A stretch of DNA of 64,000 bases from Cardiobacterium valvarum (GTDB lineage Bacteria; Pseudomonadota; Gammaproteobacteria; Cardiobacteriales; Cardiobacteriaceae): NCBI RefSeq assembly GCF_900460955.1, contig NZ_UFUW01000001.1, positions 1,080,738 through 1,144,737 on the forward strand, given 5' to 3'. The position numbers and the translations under genes were made by a program. Positions 42,913 through 51,194 of this stretch are shown in pieces. Each line of letters starts with the position of its first letter. Position 1 is the first letter of the stretch. A model generated the notes under the pieces. It had not been told where the DNA came from and did no database searches. It was given only the letters and a program-made list of their open reading frames with translations.

Positions 42913-43926
42913 TTATTTTTGCGGTAAGGCATCAATAAAGCCGCTTTGTACGCATTGCTCGATTTGTGTCAAATTGCTAGTGGCATCGCCCATCAGATTG
43001 CCTTCTTCATCCAGTATCGGGGTATCAATGATGGCTTTAATGACCTGCATGATTTTGACGTTTTTCATTACGGACAGTTTGCCCTCCTGATTGTACTGCG
43101 CATAATCCAAGCCTTGTTCTTCTATGACCGATTTGAGGGTTTTCAGATTACGGCGGGCATGGGTGCGCAGGGTGGAGAGGATACCCGATGCGGTTTTAGC
43201 GACAGCGGTAATGCCATCCAGCATGGTTACGACCACGTCCATATCCGTAGCATATTTCAGTGCTTGTTCTTTATTGCTGCGGGCATTATTCAGATTGGCT
43301 TCTGCTTTGGAACCCATATACCAACCGGCAACCAGTAGAGCGGGGCCGGCGACAAGAGCTTGCAGTGCCATGACCCCACCGGCAACGCCCATTCCGCCGG
43401 ATGCTATTGTGCCGCCACCAAGCCATGCCAGCGTGGCATTGGTGGCTGCTGCGCCGCTCAGTGTGCTGATGGCGGTGCCGGTGCCGGCGGCAGCAAAAAG
43501 CATGGTGCCGTTATAAGCGCCAAAGGCGACCAATGCCCCGCTGACTGCGCTGCCGCCAACACCCAAGCCTGCACTAACTACCATCGATACGCTGGCTGCC
43601 ATTTCTTTCAGGTCGGTATTGAAATTGCGTGGCACCAAATTACCAAGACCGCTGTCGCGGGCAAAATCCACATTTTTGATTTGGTTGAAAGTTTGCAGGA
43701 AATCCTGCACGTTGTTTTCCAGCGTTTTGGCTTTGTGTTGCCCCAATTCTTCCAGTGCGGTACGGCAAGCCTCACGCGAATCTTTTACGCACTTCTCTGC
43801 CGATTGCATGATGTCTTTTGCGCTGGCATTAATATCACCCGCTTTATTGTTATCCATGATTGCTTTGCCGCCCTTGTACAAACCGACAGCACCGGCCGCA
43901 AGACCTACAATTAATGGGATAGCCAT
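42913..43926 (-). CDS. Glycine-rich membrane protein A of the WYL island
   Basis: 337 aa. Residues 1-20 are hydrophobic (IPLIVGLAAGAVGLYKGGKA). Residues 115-215 form a long Gly/Ala-rich hydrophobic region with GxxxG-type spacing (SAGLGVGGSAVSGALVAFGA, GGGTIASGGMGVAGGVMALQ), suggesting several packed membrane helices. Flanking regions are charged and coiled (residues 30-100, 225-290). The pattern recalls glycine-zipper, pore- or channel-like proteins. No established family. It is gene six of the operon, 10 bp after the TerB-like gene. Confidence 0.7.
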   Translation of the reverse strand: MAIPLIVGLAAGAVGLYKGGKAIMDNNKAGDINASAKDIMQSAEKCVKDSREACRTALEELGQHKAKTLENNVQDFLQTFNQIKNVDFARDSGLGNLVPRNFNTDLKEMAASVSMVVSAGLGVGGSAVSGALVAFGAYNGTMLFAAAGTGTAISTLSGAAATNATLAWLGGGTIASGGMGVAGGVMALQALVAGPALLVAGWYMGSKAEANLNNARSNKEQALKYATDMDVVVTMLDGITAVAKTASGILSTLRTHARRNLKTLKSVIEEQGLDYAQYNQEGKLSVMKNVKIMQVIKAIIDTPILDEEGNLMGDATSNLTQIEQCVQSGFIDALPQK

Positions 43927-43936
43927 GATTTTCTCC

Positions 43937-45013
43937 TTATTCGCTAATAAGATTGCTAATTTCCTGATTGGCGCGGTGCAGGCGTGTTATCGCTTCCTGC
44001 AATTCGTCAACCGTTTCCGTATCACTGCCGATTGCGACAGCAATTCTTTGAATAACTGCCAGTTCCTCTTCGCCAACCTGATTGTCGGCAAGGGCTACTT
44101 GCAGTAATCCCAAAATGAAAACCCGTTGTTCTTTTATGCCAAATGGTGCCAAGGCATAGGCGGAGAAATTCAATATTTCAATGGCAAGATTGAATACCAC
44201 AGATTTCAGTTCAGACATTTCCAGTAAAGAACTGATAATTTCACTTTTATCAAGATTAAATAACTTTCCTCCCTGCATGATGTTTTGCATCATTTTTTGC
44301 TGGATTTCGGGGGCATCATAATATATAACCAGCGGGATAAGGCTTGTGCTGGTAAGTGAGAATCCCAACCCAGTAAATCTGCTTTCCTTGCCTTTTTCAA
44401 TGCCATCAATAAGCACTCCCGCTCCTTGAGCCAATAATAAGTAACATAAGTTTTCAGCAACTTCTTCCTTAAAGCCAGCATGGGTTAGTTTCTTTATGAT
44501 ATTTTCTATATATTCATTATCCCCTTCAACTAGCTTTATTAGTTTGTTACATAGGTAAACTAGTTTTTCAGAAGATGCTTTATTTCTTATCTCATTTATA
44601 CTGTCTATAAATTGCTCTACAGCAATTATAGTGTCTTTATTATTATTCTCTTGATTTTTAAGCTCTTTTAATTTTTCATCAGTTATTTCTGTTATTGGAA
44701 AAATATTACCATCATTTACTACTGAAACAGAACTATCACCTTCTATGTATTCAGCATCGTAAGATAGTATTCTTTTTAAGATAGAGAAATAATCGTTACT
44801 CCATCCTTCTTCAAGTTTTTGCATTTCTTCTGTAAAGAAGTCTAATATCTTAAATTTATCCTCGTCAATGCAGGTAGAGTATGGCTTTACAGCATCTATT
44901 TTCGTGATTTTATTTGCAACAGGTTTGTTGTTTTTTTCCCGCATGGCGACCAAACAGGCGCATTGCAGAAAAAATGCTTTGTGGATGGGGGATGACAGTT
45001 CATGTAGGTACAT
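43937..45013 (-). CDS. TerB-like protein, long paralogue
   Basis: 358 aa. N-terminus MYLHELSSPIHKAFFLQCAC is shared with the next gene (MYLHEISGLLEKVFFLECAT). The C-terminus FILGLLQVALADNQVGEEEL, AVIQRIAVAIGSDTETV is a TerB-like four-helix segment (acidic, ALADN.v..eEl). TerB domains are linked to membrane stress, tellurite and phage-exclusion modules. A weak hydrophobic stretch near 215-235 may touch the membrane. The middle 60% is AT-rich and unmatched. Confidence 0.65.
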   Translation of the reverse strand: MYLHELSSPIHKAFFLQCACLVAMREKNNKPVANKITKIDAVKPYSTCIDEDKFKILDFFTEEMQKLEEGWSNDYFSILKRILSYDAEYIEGDSSVSVVNDGNIFPITEITDEKLKELKNQENNNKDTIIAVEQFIDSINEIRNKASSEKLVYLCNKLIKLVEGDNEYIENIIKKLTHAGFKEEVAENLCYLLLAQGAGVLIDGIEKGKESRFTGLGFSLTSTSLIPLVIYYDAPEIQQKMMQNIMQGGKLFNLDKSEIISSLLEMSELKSVVFNLAIEILNFSAYALAPFGIKEQRVFILGLLQVALADNQVGEEELAVIQRIAVAIGSDTETVDELQEAITRLHRANQEISNLISE

Positions 45014-45100
45014 GGTTAACTCCTTGGATAGAAAAAGGTTTGTTAAAAAGTAATGACGGATGTAAATCCTATCATGCTGTGAAGAGTAAGCAAGTCATGT

Positions 45101-45844
45101 TTATTCGTAAATCAGTTCTGATAAATCATGCTCTGCTTTGTGCAAACTGGCAGATGCTTCTTGAAACTCTTTGACAGTTTCTGCATCTAATCCTATAGAT
45201 TCCGCTATTCTACATAATAATTTATGCTGAGAATCTTTATAGCCTTTGGTTTTGGTTCCTATATTTATTAGTTCGTAGATAAATATCTTCTTTGTTCTTG
45301 AGTCGAATGATTGAATGACATCTCTTTTGTTTTTGATAATATAGCTTAAGGCATTTGAAAAAATTATTTCATCAGTAGTGTTTTTATATTTACTGTATAA
45401 TCTCGTCATTGTTCCAATTATGCTGCTAAAAACTGCCATAGCACCATCTTTATCTGCATTTCTATTGTAATATTTGTCTAATGTTCTTTTGAAAATAAGG
45501 CTGAGCGTGTCATGATTACAATGAGAATCTGTGTTAAGGTCAGTGTAGAATTTCAGGTTATCAGAATATTTAACGTATTTATTTTCTATTGTCTTCTCGC
45601 AAAACGATGGCAGGGAAATGAATTTGTTTGGTTCATTTTTCTGCATTTCCTGAGCAGATTCCTGCAATACGTTTTTATCCAATTCGCTAAGGTTATATGC
45701 GTAGGGCTCAATAATGTCTTCTCTCTTTTCTTCTTCTTTTGTCAGTAATTCTTTCTGACCATCACCCTCCCGCATCAGGAGGAGGGTGGCGCATTCCAGA
45801 AAGAAGACTTTTTCCAGCAAGCCGGATATTTCGTGCAGATACAT
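45101..45844 (-). CDS. TerB-like protein, short paralogue
   Basis: 247 aa. Same MYLHE... start and a similar end (KLLCRIAESIGLDAETVKEF, HKAEHDLSELIYE) as the 358-aa gene downstream, with a shorter, very AT-rich centre. It follows the 503-aa gene by 11 bp. The acidic TerB signature is eroded (TKTKGYKDSQHK in place of ADNQVGEEE), so metal binding may be lost. Duplicated and diverged partners for the two glycine-rich proteins is my reading. Confidence 0.6.
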   Translation of the reverse strand: MYLHEISGLLEKVFFLECATLLLMREGDGQKELLTKEEEKREDIIEPYAYNLSELDKNVLQESAQEMQKNEPNKFISLPSFCEKTIENKYVKYSDNLKFYTDLNTDSHCNHDTLSLIFKRTLDKYYNRNADKDGAMAVFSSIIGTMTRLYSKYKNTTDEIIFSNALSYIIKNKRDVIQSFDSRTKKIFIYELINIGTKTKGYKDSQHKLLCRIAESIGLDAETVKEFQEASASLHKAEHDLSELIYE

Positions 45845-45855
45845 GGAGTTAGTCC

Positions 45856-47367
45856 TTAAATAATCAGTGGTTTGTCGGAAAGCATGGCGGCATCAAGTTC
45901 CGCCATGTTGTTGATGGTGAGCCGTTTGCCCAGCATAGCGGCAAAGCGGTTCATGCCGGCGCAGTAGTCGTCGGCACTGATGTCCGGATCGTCCAGCGTG
46001 GCGAACAGGGCGCGGCTTTCGTGATCCAGTTGGGTCAGTTTTTCGTCAAACAGGCGGCAGAGCTCCTGTTGGTAGGCACGTGCCAGCATCCGCGCCGCTT
46101 CGCATTGCATGGTGACGATGGCGAGGCGTTCGGCGGAGAGTTTTTTCTCTTTCAGCACGTCAAAGAAGCTTTGGTAGAAGGTGTTGGTGAGGGCGTAGCC
46201 GATCATGCCGCCAATCATGCTACCGAGTACCGGTACGGGGATGGCGACCTGGCCGATGACGGTGAACATGGAGGCGGAGAGCATGCCGCTGGTGCTGACG
46301 CCAATTTCGTGCAGCATGGCTTCGGCATCGATTTCGCCACTGGCAAAGCGGGTGATGCTTTTACCGGTGCTGAGGCAGGCGGATACGATCATGGCGGGCA
46401 GGCCGGTGCGGCTGAGTTCGCGCATGATAGTGCCGGAGGATTGTTGCATCAGGGTCTTGACGGCGCTGCCGCTGAACGCCGAGGCGTAGCCAACCCCGGC
46501 GGCAGCCAGGGTGTCTTTGCCGGTATCGAGCACGGCTTCGCCAAAGGTTTTGTCGCCGCTGTACATGGCGACGAGGTTGCCGACGAGCGAGATGCTGCCG
46601 CCGATGGCGGCGCCCAGTTTGGCGCCGGCGATGCCTGCGTCGTGGCTGACGGCGGCGATGTCTTTGGCGGTTTCCCAGCGGGGGCGCAGGCGATAGGCGA
46701 TGGCTTCATCGGTGGTCATGCCGGAGTCGCTGATTTTTTGTTCGAGGCGTTCGTAGTTGCGGGCTTCTGTTTGTTTCTGCAAGGCAATGTCCGTTTTGCC
46801 CTGTTTCATAGTGCTTTCGGCTTCTTCGCGCAGTTTTTTTGCCTGTTTACGGCAAATCTCTTTCATGTTTTCGACTTGTTCGGTCGGGACTTCCAGTTTG
46901 TCGGCCTGCATATAGCGTGACAGGTCGGTTTTCCCGCCTCCTTTGCCACAGGCGATTTTTTTCAGTAGTGCTTTCTGATTGGTGACGAATTTCATCTGCG
47001 AGGTGATTTCTTCTCCCTCCATGAGTTCGACGATGTCCACAACGGGATGGTTTTTGCCGTAGCGGGCGATGTCTTCGCTGCGGCTGAAGCGGGCTGTGCC
47101 GCCTTCTTTTATGGCCTGTGCGTTGCGTTTCGAGACGCTCGCGATTTCGGCGGAGTAGCCCGCTTGTTGTTTGATGTTGCGCTCTATGTAGTCCGGATGG
47201 AGTTTGTGGCGGCTGATGTCCAGCAGGCTGCGGTCAAAGGTTTGTCCGGTTTCGTAATCAATGCCGCGCAGTCCTTTCAGAAATTCCGTGCCGGCGGCAC
47301 CGTGGCGGCTGACGGTTTCATAGAGTCCTGCGCCAATGCTGATGTTGCTGTCTATGGTGTTTTTCAT
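45856..47367 (-). CDS. Glycine-rich membrane protein B of the WYL island
   Basis: 503 aa. Residues 1-235 are soluble, charged and partly coiled (MKEICRKQAKKLREEAESTM). Residues 240-425 hold several Gly/Ala hydrophobic stretches with GxxxG spacing (AGAKLGAAIGGSISLVGNLV, AAAGVGYASAFSGSA, VPVLGSMIGGMIGYALTN). The tail is again soluble. No known domain recognised. It sits between the 62-aa membrane protein and the short TerB-like gene with 11-12 bp gaps. Confidence 0.68.
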   Translation of the reverse strand: MKNTIDSNISIGAGLYETVSRHGAAGTEFLKGLRGIDYETGQTFDRSLLDISRHKLHPDYIERNIKQQAGYSAEIASVSKRNAQAIKEGGTARFSRSEDIARYGKNHPVVDIVELMEGEEITSQMKFVTNQKALLKKIACGKGGGKTDLSRYMQADKLEVPTEQVENMKEICRKQAKKLREEAESTMKQGKTDIALQKQTEARNYERLEQKISDSGMTTDEAIAYRLRPRWETAKDIAAVSHDAGIAGAKLGAAIGGSISLVGNLVAMYSGDKTFGEAVLDTGKDTLAAAGVGYASAFSGSAVKTLMQQSSGTIMRELSRTGLPAMIVSACLSTGKSITRFASGEIDAEAMLHEIGVSTSGMLSASMFTVIGQVAIPVPVLGSMIGGMIGYALTNTFYQSFFDVLKEKKLSAERLAIVTMQCEAARMLARAYQQELCRLFDEKLTQLDHESRALFATLDDPDISADDYCAGMNRFAAMLGKRLTINNMAELDAAMLSDKPLII

Positions 47368-47379
47368 GGTGTGTCCTTG

Positions 47380-47568
47380 TCAGTGTTGTTCCAGTTTGTT
47401 GATTTGTGTCTGCGTCATGCCGTCCTGATAGCCTTTGCGGTAGGCGGCTTCGATTTTTTCTTGCCAGTAGTGCTGTTGTTCGAGTTGGCGGTGTTTGCGC
47501 TCGCCGCTGTTGCGGAGGATGCCGTAGGCGACGAGGATGAGCAGCGATAGTCCGATGAATGGGCCCAT
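47380..47568 (-). CDS. 62-aa single-helix membrane protein
   Basis: MGPFIGLSLLILVAYGILRN is one membrane helix; the remainder is a charged, amphipathic helix with a Tyr-rich centre (YWQEKIEAAYRKGYQDGM). It lies 11 bp behind the WYL regulator and 12 bp before the 503-aa gene, so it is a real, coupled operon member. Function unknown. Confidence 0.65.
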   Translation of the reverse strand: MGPFIGLSLLILVAYGILRNSGERKHRQLEQQHYWQEKIEAAYRKGYQDGMTQTQINKLEQH

Positions 47569-47579
47569 GTGGTCTCCTT

Positions 47580-48482
47580 TCAGTTATTTTCCAAATAGTG
47601 TTTGAGGCGGGCGAGCATTTTGTCCTGTATGTCAGCCGGGCTGATGATGCTGAGGTGCGGTATCCAGTACTGGACGATGGGTACGACTTCCATTTCGTTG
47701 ACGTTTTTGCAGGCGAGCAGCAAGCCGCCGTCGTCAAGTTTGCGGATGAGTTCCTGGTTGGGCAGTAGGCTGCGGCGCAGGAAGTAGGGCGCGGCGTGTG
47801 CGTTGATGCGGATGATGATTTCCGCAAGCTGGTTGCCGTAGTAGATGCTGTCGCTGTTGTCGATTTTCGCCAGTAGGGTTTCGTCCGGGGTGAAGGTTTC
47901 GGCTTTTTCGTTGATGGCGCGGATTTGGCTGAAGCAGAAGGTGCGCTCGCCGCCGTCGTCCGCCGAGAGGCCGACTAGGTACCAGATGCCGTTTTTGTTG
48001 AGCAAGCGGTAGGGGTCGAGGCGGTAGTATTTGCCGTCTTCCTGCCCCGCTTTGGTGTAGTGGAATTCGATGCGGCGGTGCTGTTCGATGGCTTGTTGCA
48101 GGCGATCAAAGTCGCGCTGGCGCGGTTTGATGTCTTCGTATTGGAAGCCTTTGACCTGGATGCTGCGGATGAGTTGTTCCTGGTAAAAACGCTGGTCGAT
48201 TTTCGGGAACATGTCCTGCACGCTGGAAAAGCGCGCGAAGCGTTCAATGTCGGCTTGGCAGAGGTGGCCGAGTCTGGCTTTGTCCAGGCGGTAGTAACCG
48301 GGGCCTTTTTCGAGGAATTTGTCCTCAAGGAAGGCAAGGCGTTCGGCAATGTCACGCTGGATGGTGCGCGGGGTGACGGCGTAGGTTTCCGCCAGTTCGC
48401 TGACCGAGATGCGTTCACCTGCGTTTAGCCGTTCGAGGATGCCGCCCAAGCGGTAGACCAGGCGCTCGTTTTTGTTTTTCAT
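47580..48482 (-). CDS. WYL-domain transcriptional regulator
   Basis: 300 aa, first gene of the operon. DeoR-like winged helix at 5-60 (RLGGILERLNAGERISVSEL, YAVTPRTIQRDIAERL), WYL domain near 130-215 (KGRIEFHY-type strand RRIEFHYTKAG, LDPYRLLNKNGIWYLVGLS) and a C-terminal WCX-like domain. WYL regulators sense nucleotide ligands and often control anti-phage islands (BrxR/CapW type). The operon it heads is unknown. Confidence 0.85.
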   Translation of the reverse strand: MKNKNERLVYRLGGILERLNAGERISVSELAETYAVTPRTIQRDIAERLAFLEDKFLEKGPGYYRLDKARLGHLCQADIERFARFSSVQDMFPKIDQRFYQEQLIRSIQVKGFQYEDIKPRQRDFDRLQQAIEQHRRIEFHYTKAGQEDGKYYRLDPYRLLNKNGIWYLVGLSADDGGERTFCFSQIRAINEKAETFTPDETLLAKIDNSDSIYYGNQLAEIIIRINAHAAPYFLRRSLLPNQELIRKLDDGGLLLACKNVNEMEVVPIVQYWIPHLSIISPADIQDKMLARLKHYLENN

Positions 48483-48683
48483 GGGTTATGTTGGATGGTT
48501 TGTAGTTGGGACGGATTATAGGAAGCCGGTTTGCGCGGTTGTGTCGCGTGTACGCTTTTTTGTGTTTCTTGTCGCAGGTGGTCAGTCACGGGAAATATTA
48601 CAGAGTCTTATTCTGTGTAACAAGAATTTAACTCTCTTTTGGTGTGCGGATAGATGCCGGATATTCGCGCGCTGGAGGTGTTT
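48483..48683. promoter_or_regulatory. Divergent promoter region of WYL operon and XRE gene
   Basis: A minus-strand TATAAT lies at 48520-48515, about 30 bp before the WYL start. The dyad ACAGAGTCTTATTCTGT (48600-48616) is a candidate operator midway. GGAGG at 48675 serves the XRE gene. No other gene fits here. Confidence 0.45.
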
Positions 48684-49040
48684 ATGGATGTGGATGCGAA
48701 ACGTCGGTTGCAACAGGCCATCGGCAGGGCGATTGCCAGGCAGCGCAAGGCCGCCGGGTTGACGCAGGCGGATGTGGCAGAGCGGCTGGATTTGAGTAAT
48801 GACGCGGTATCCCGTCTGGAACGCGGCAATATTGTGCCGTCGGCGCTGCGGCTTTTTGAGTTGGCTGAGGTTTTTGGCTGCGAGGTTGCGGATTTGATCA
48901 ATGACAGCAGTCCGCACAGCCGTGATCAGGCGCTGCGGCTGCAAGGGCTGTTAACGCGGCTGGATGCGCCACAGCGGCAGTTGCTATTGCAGGCAGTTGA
49001 GTTGCTGGTGGAAATGTCGGCAGGTGAGGTGCTTGATTAA
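48684..49040 (+). CDS. XRE-type HTH regulator
   Basis: 118 aa from ATG 48684, preferred over ATG 48654 for its GGAGG site. Cro/CI domain at 5-65 (IARQRKAAGLTQADVAERL, LSNDAVSRLERGNIVPSALR), then a helical tail (LQGLLTRLDAPQRQLLLQAV) suited to dimerisation. It is divergent from the WYL regulator, so the island may have two transcription factors. Confidence 0.85.
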   Translation: MDVDAKRRLQQAIGRAIARQRKAAGLTQADVAERLDLSNDAVSRLERGNIVPSALRLFELAEVFGCEVADLINDSSPHSRDQALRLQGLLTRLDAPQRQLLLQAVELLVEMSAGEVLD

Positions 49041-49048
49041 AATGTTGC

Positions 49049-49071
49049 CGCAACTTTGCTTGCGGTTTTTT
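49049..49071 (+). terminator. Terminator after the XRE gene
   Basis: CCGCAA / TTGCGG around CTTTGC with six T following. Confidence 0.7.
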
Positions 49072-49257
49072 GTGCCAGTAGCGGCGGCTTTTGCAGGAGG
49101 TTTTTATGGGTAACGGTTTGGCGGGAAGGGCAGGGTGAGACGGATTTTTCGGTCACTCTGGCATCCGGCAAGCGGTAAAGCGGCATCTCCACAGAAATCC
49201 ACATAAAAATCCCCGTTTAAGCGGTGTTAATCCACCCATTCCGGCGGAAAAAGGGCC

Positions 49258-49263
49258 TATAAT
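49258..49263 (+). promoter_or_regulatory. -10 box for the 117-aa gene
   Basis: TATAAT 37 bases before ATG 49300; no good -35 box 17 bp upstream. Confidence 0.45.
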
Positions 49264-49299
49264 TCATATATCTCAAACCGCTAAACCTCTGGGGTCATC

Positions 49300-49653
49300 A
49301 TGAAGAATCTGGCTGATTATTTGAAAACCATCACCAGCACCGCTGTTTATGAAAAGCAGGAATTGTTCGGCAAAATCGGCAGCCTGCTCAGTTCCAATGC
49401 CGCCTTAATTACGGTGTTGTCGCTAATTAACAAGTGTCCGCGCCCGAAGATCATCGCGTATTCCGCCGCCACTCTTACGCCGCGCGCTTATAACGGTATG
49501 GTGGCGCTGGTGGAAGAGGCGATCCGCCACAATTCGCCGATTCAGCAATCCATCCACCGCGATGTGTATATTGCCGAAAAGGGTGATGTGGACTGGCTGA
49601 TGATTATTCAGGAAGGCGAAGGCGAGGCTGCCAAGTATTTTGTGTTTTATTGA
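49300..49653 (+). CDS. Hypothetical protein, 117 aa
   Basis: No family recognised. Soluble alpha/beta composition: MKNLADYLKTITSTAVYEKQ, then LITVLSLINKCPRPKIIAYS and a C-terminal strand pair ending KYFVFY. It has its own promoter-like box and terminator and is therefore a single-gene unit. Confidence 0.7.
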   Translation: MKNLADYLKTITSTAVYEKQELFGKIGSLLSSNAALITVLSLINKCPRPKIIAYSAATLTPRAYNGMVALVEEAIRHNSPIQQSIHRDVYIAEKGDVDWLMIIQEGEGEAAKYFVFY

Positions 49654-49657
49654 TAGA

Positions 49658-49683
49658 AAAGCCCCGTTGCGGGGCTTTTTTTA
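49658..49683. terminator. Bidirectional terminator
   Basis: AAAAGCCCCG / CGGGGCTTTT with a TTG loop and T run; serves the converging genes at 49300 and 49687. Confidence 0.85.
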
Positions 49684-49686
49684 TGG

Positions 49687-50250
49687 TCATTCCAGGCGGA
49701 ACATTTTGTTGCCGCTTTGTCGCAGTTGGTCGAGAACCTGCAACTGTGCTTTGGCAGCGTCAAAATCACCTACCTCCACGTGGCCGCGCAGTGTGGCGAC
49801 TTCTTGACGGAATTGCGCCAGTTCATCCACGTAGACTTGCTGCTGGCTGTTCGGTACGTCGCGACCGAGGCCCAGTACTTGGGCTTGGTCGGCGTAAGCG
49901 GAGAGGAGATGCAGCGGTCCGGCCATTTCTTCTACGGAGCCCGCCCGTTGCAGGGCGCGGAAGTTCCGGTTGAGCAATTTCATGGTTTGCTGTGCGTTGG
50001 CGCCGTCGTATTTTTGCGGCGCGGGCAGTTTGTCGGTGGCTACCGCTTCCTGCACTGTCGTGACCGGCGCGGCGGTTTCCTGTGTGGTCGTGCTGTCTGC
50101 GCCTGTGCTGACGGTGCGGTTGGTGGTGATGGTCGATGTGGTCGTAACTTTGGAGGGCGGGGTGGGTTCGGCCATGTCCACCGCGTTGTCATTATAGGCC
50201 AGCGCGGGGGCGCCAAGGGCGAGTAAAAGTGGCAAAAATGTTTTTTTCAT
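49687..50250 (-). CDS. Periplasmic cytochrome b562-like helical protein
   Basis: 187 aa: signal peptide MKKTFLPLLLALGAPALA, a Thr/Ser-rich linker (25-80), then residues 85-187 resembling the four-helix cytochrome b562 fold (MKLLNRNFRALQRAGSVEEM, FRQEVATLRGHVEVGDFDAA, LQVLDQLRQSGNKMFR). The Met ligand position is present but the C-terminal His of b562 is replaced in QSGNKMFR, so normal haem ligation is unlikely. Confidence 0.6.
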   Translation of the reverse strand: MKKTFLPLLLALGAPALAYNDNAVDMAEPTPPSKVTTTSTITTNRTVSTGADSTTTQETAAPVTTVQEAVATDKLPAPQKYDGANAQQTMKLLNRNFRALQRAGSVEEMAGPLHLLSAYADQAQVLGLGRDVPNSQQQVYVDELAQFRQEVATLRGHVEVGDFDAAKAQLQVLDQLRQSGNKMFRLE

Positions 50251-50347
50251 GGTTTACCTCTTTGGTTGTCGCCTGCCGGTATGCAGGCGCGGGCTATCTT
50301 AGTCCTCCGCCCTGAACGGCCGCTTAACGCCACGTTATAATCCGGCC

Positions 50348-51013
50348 ATGAAACAGATTCTTTTGATTGAAGACGATCCCGCCATTGCCGATCCGCTGAC
50401 TTACGCGCTGGCGCGCGAGAACTGGCAGGTCGTTTGGCACGATACTGGCATCGCCGCCCTTGCGGCCCTGCAACAGCAGGCGTTCGACTGCATCATTTTG
50501 GATGTCGGCCTGCCGGATACGGACGGCTTCGAGCTGTGCCGCCGCATTCGCCGCGACTGGGCGACGCCGCTGATTTTCCTTACCGCGCGCAATGAGGAGG
50601 TGGACCGCATCGTCGGCCTCGAACTTGGTGCGGATGATTACTGCGGCAAGCCGTTCAGCAGCCGCGAGCTGATTTCGCGCATCAAGGCGGTGTGCCGCCG
50701 CAGTGAAGGGCAGGGTAGGGCAGCCGCCGATGTCTGGCAGGTGAATGAAAGCGCGCAGACGATTGCCTATCACGGGCAGATGCTGGATCTCACCCGCTAT
50801 GAATTCCGCCTGCTGCGTCATCTGCTCGCCCACGCCGGGCAGACTTTCGACCGCGACCAGCTGGTGAACACGCTCTGGGACCACCCCGACCATATCGATA
50901 ACCGTACTGTGGACAGCCATATCAAGACGCTGCGCCAGAAACTGCGCGCCATCGCACCGGACGCCGACCCCATCCGCACGCGGCGCGGTTATGGCTATGT
51001 GCTGGAACGCTGA
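50348..51013 (+). CDS. Orphan OmpR-type response regulator, CreB-like
   Basis: 221 aa. Receiver domain with acidic pair E8-D9-D10, phospho-acceptor D52 (IILDVGLPD), T79-type switch in FLTARNEEVDR and K in GKPFSSRE. Winged-helix output near 130-220 (LTRYEFRLLRHLL, DNRTVDSHIKTLRQKLRAI, RTRRGYGYVL). SRNEEVDR, GFELCRRI and RTVDSHIKTLR make CreB the closest relative known to me. No sensor kinase follows, unlike creBC. Confidence 0.85.
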   Translation: MKQILLIEDDPAIADPLTYALARENWQVVWHDTGIAALAALQQQAFDCIILDVGLPDTDGFELCRRIRRDWATPLIFLTARNEEVDRIVGLELGADDYCGKPFSSRELISRIKAVCRRSEGQGRAAADVWQVNESAQTIAYHGQMLDLTRYEFRLLRHLLAHAGQTFDRDQLVNTLWDHPDHIDNRTVDSHIKTLRQKLRAIAPDADPIRTRRGYGYVLER

Positions 51014-51062
51014 AGCGAGCCGGAATCCCGCCTGGTGGTCACGTTTACCCGGAATGCAAGAA

Positions 51063-51140
51063 GCGGGCCTCGCCAAGCGGCGTAGTTACTGGGCCCGCGT
51101 AGATGCAGGATCTTTGAGACGTTGCAGGCAGCGTCTCTAC
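51063..51140 (-). repeat. 25-bp repeat unit plus GAGACG palindrome
   Basis: GGGCCTCGCCAAGCGGCGTA with TTACTGGGCCC at 51063-51099 (minus orientation), followed by TTGAGACGTTGCAGGCAGCG and TCTCTA at 51114-51140, a sibling of the palindrome at 20035-20064. Confidence 0.7.
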
Positions 51141-51194
51141 ATTTTTCTTCTATCGTAGCGCTATCGTGCTATTTCAAAAGCCGTCAAAAGGCTT

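Noticed and set aside
46021..46920. 299-codon frame antisense to the 503-aa island gene
   Set aside because: The minus-strand gene fits the tight operon spacing; the antisense frame lacks a start context.
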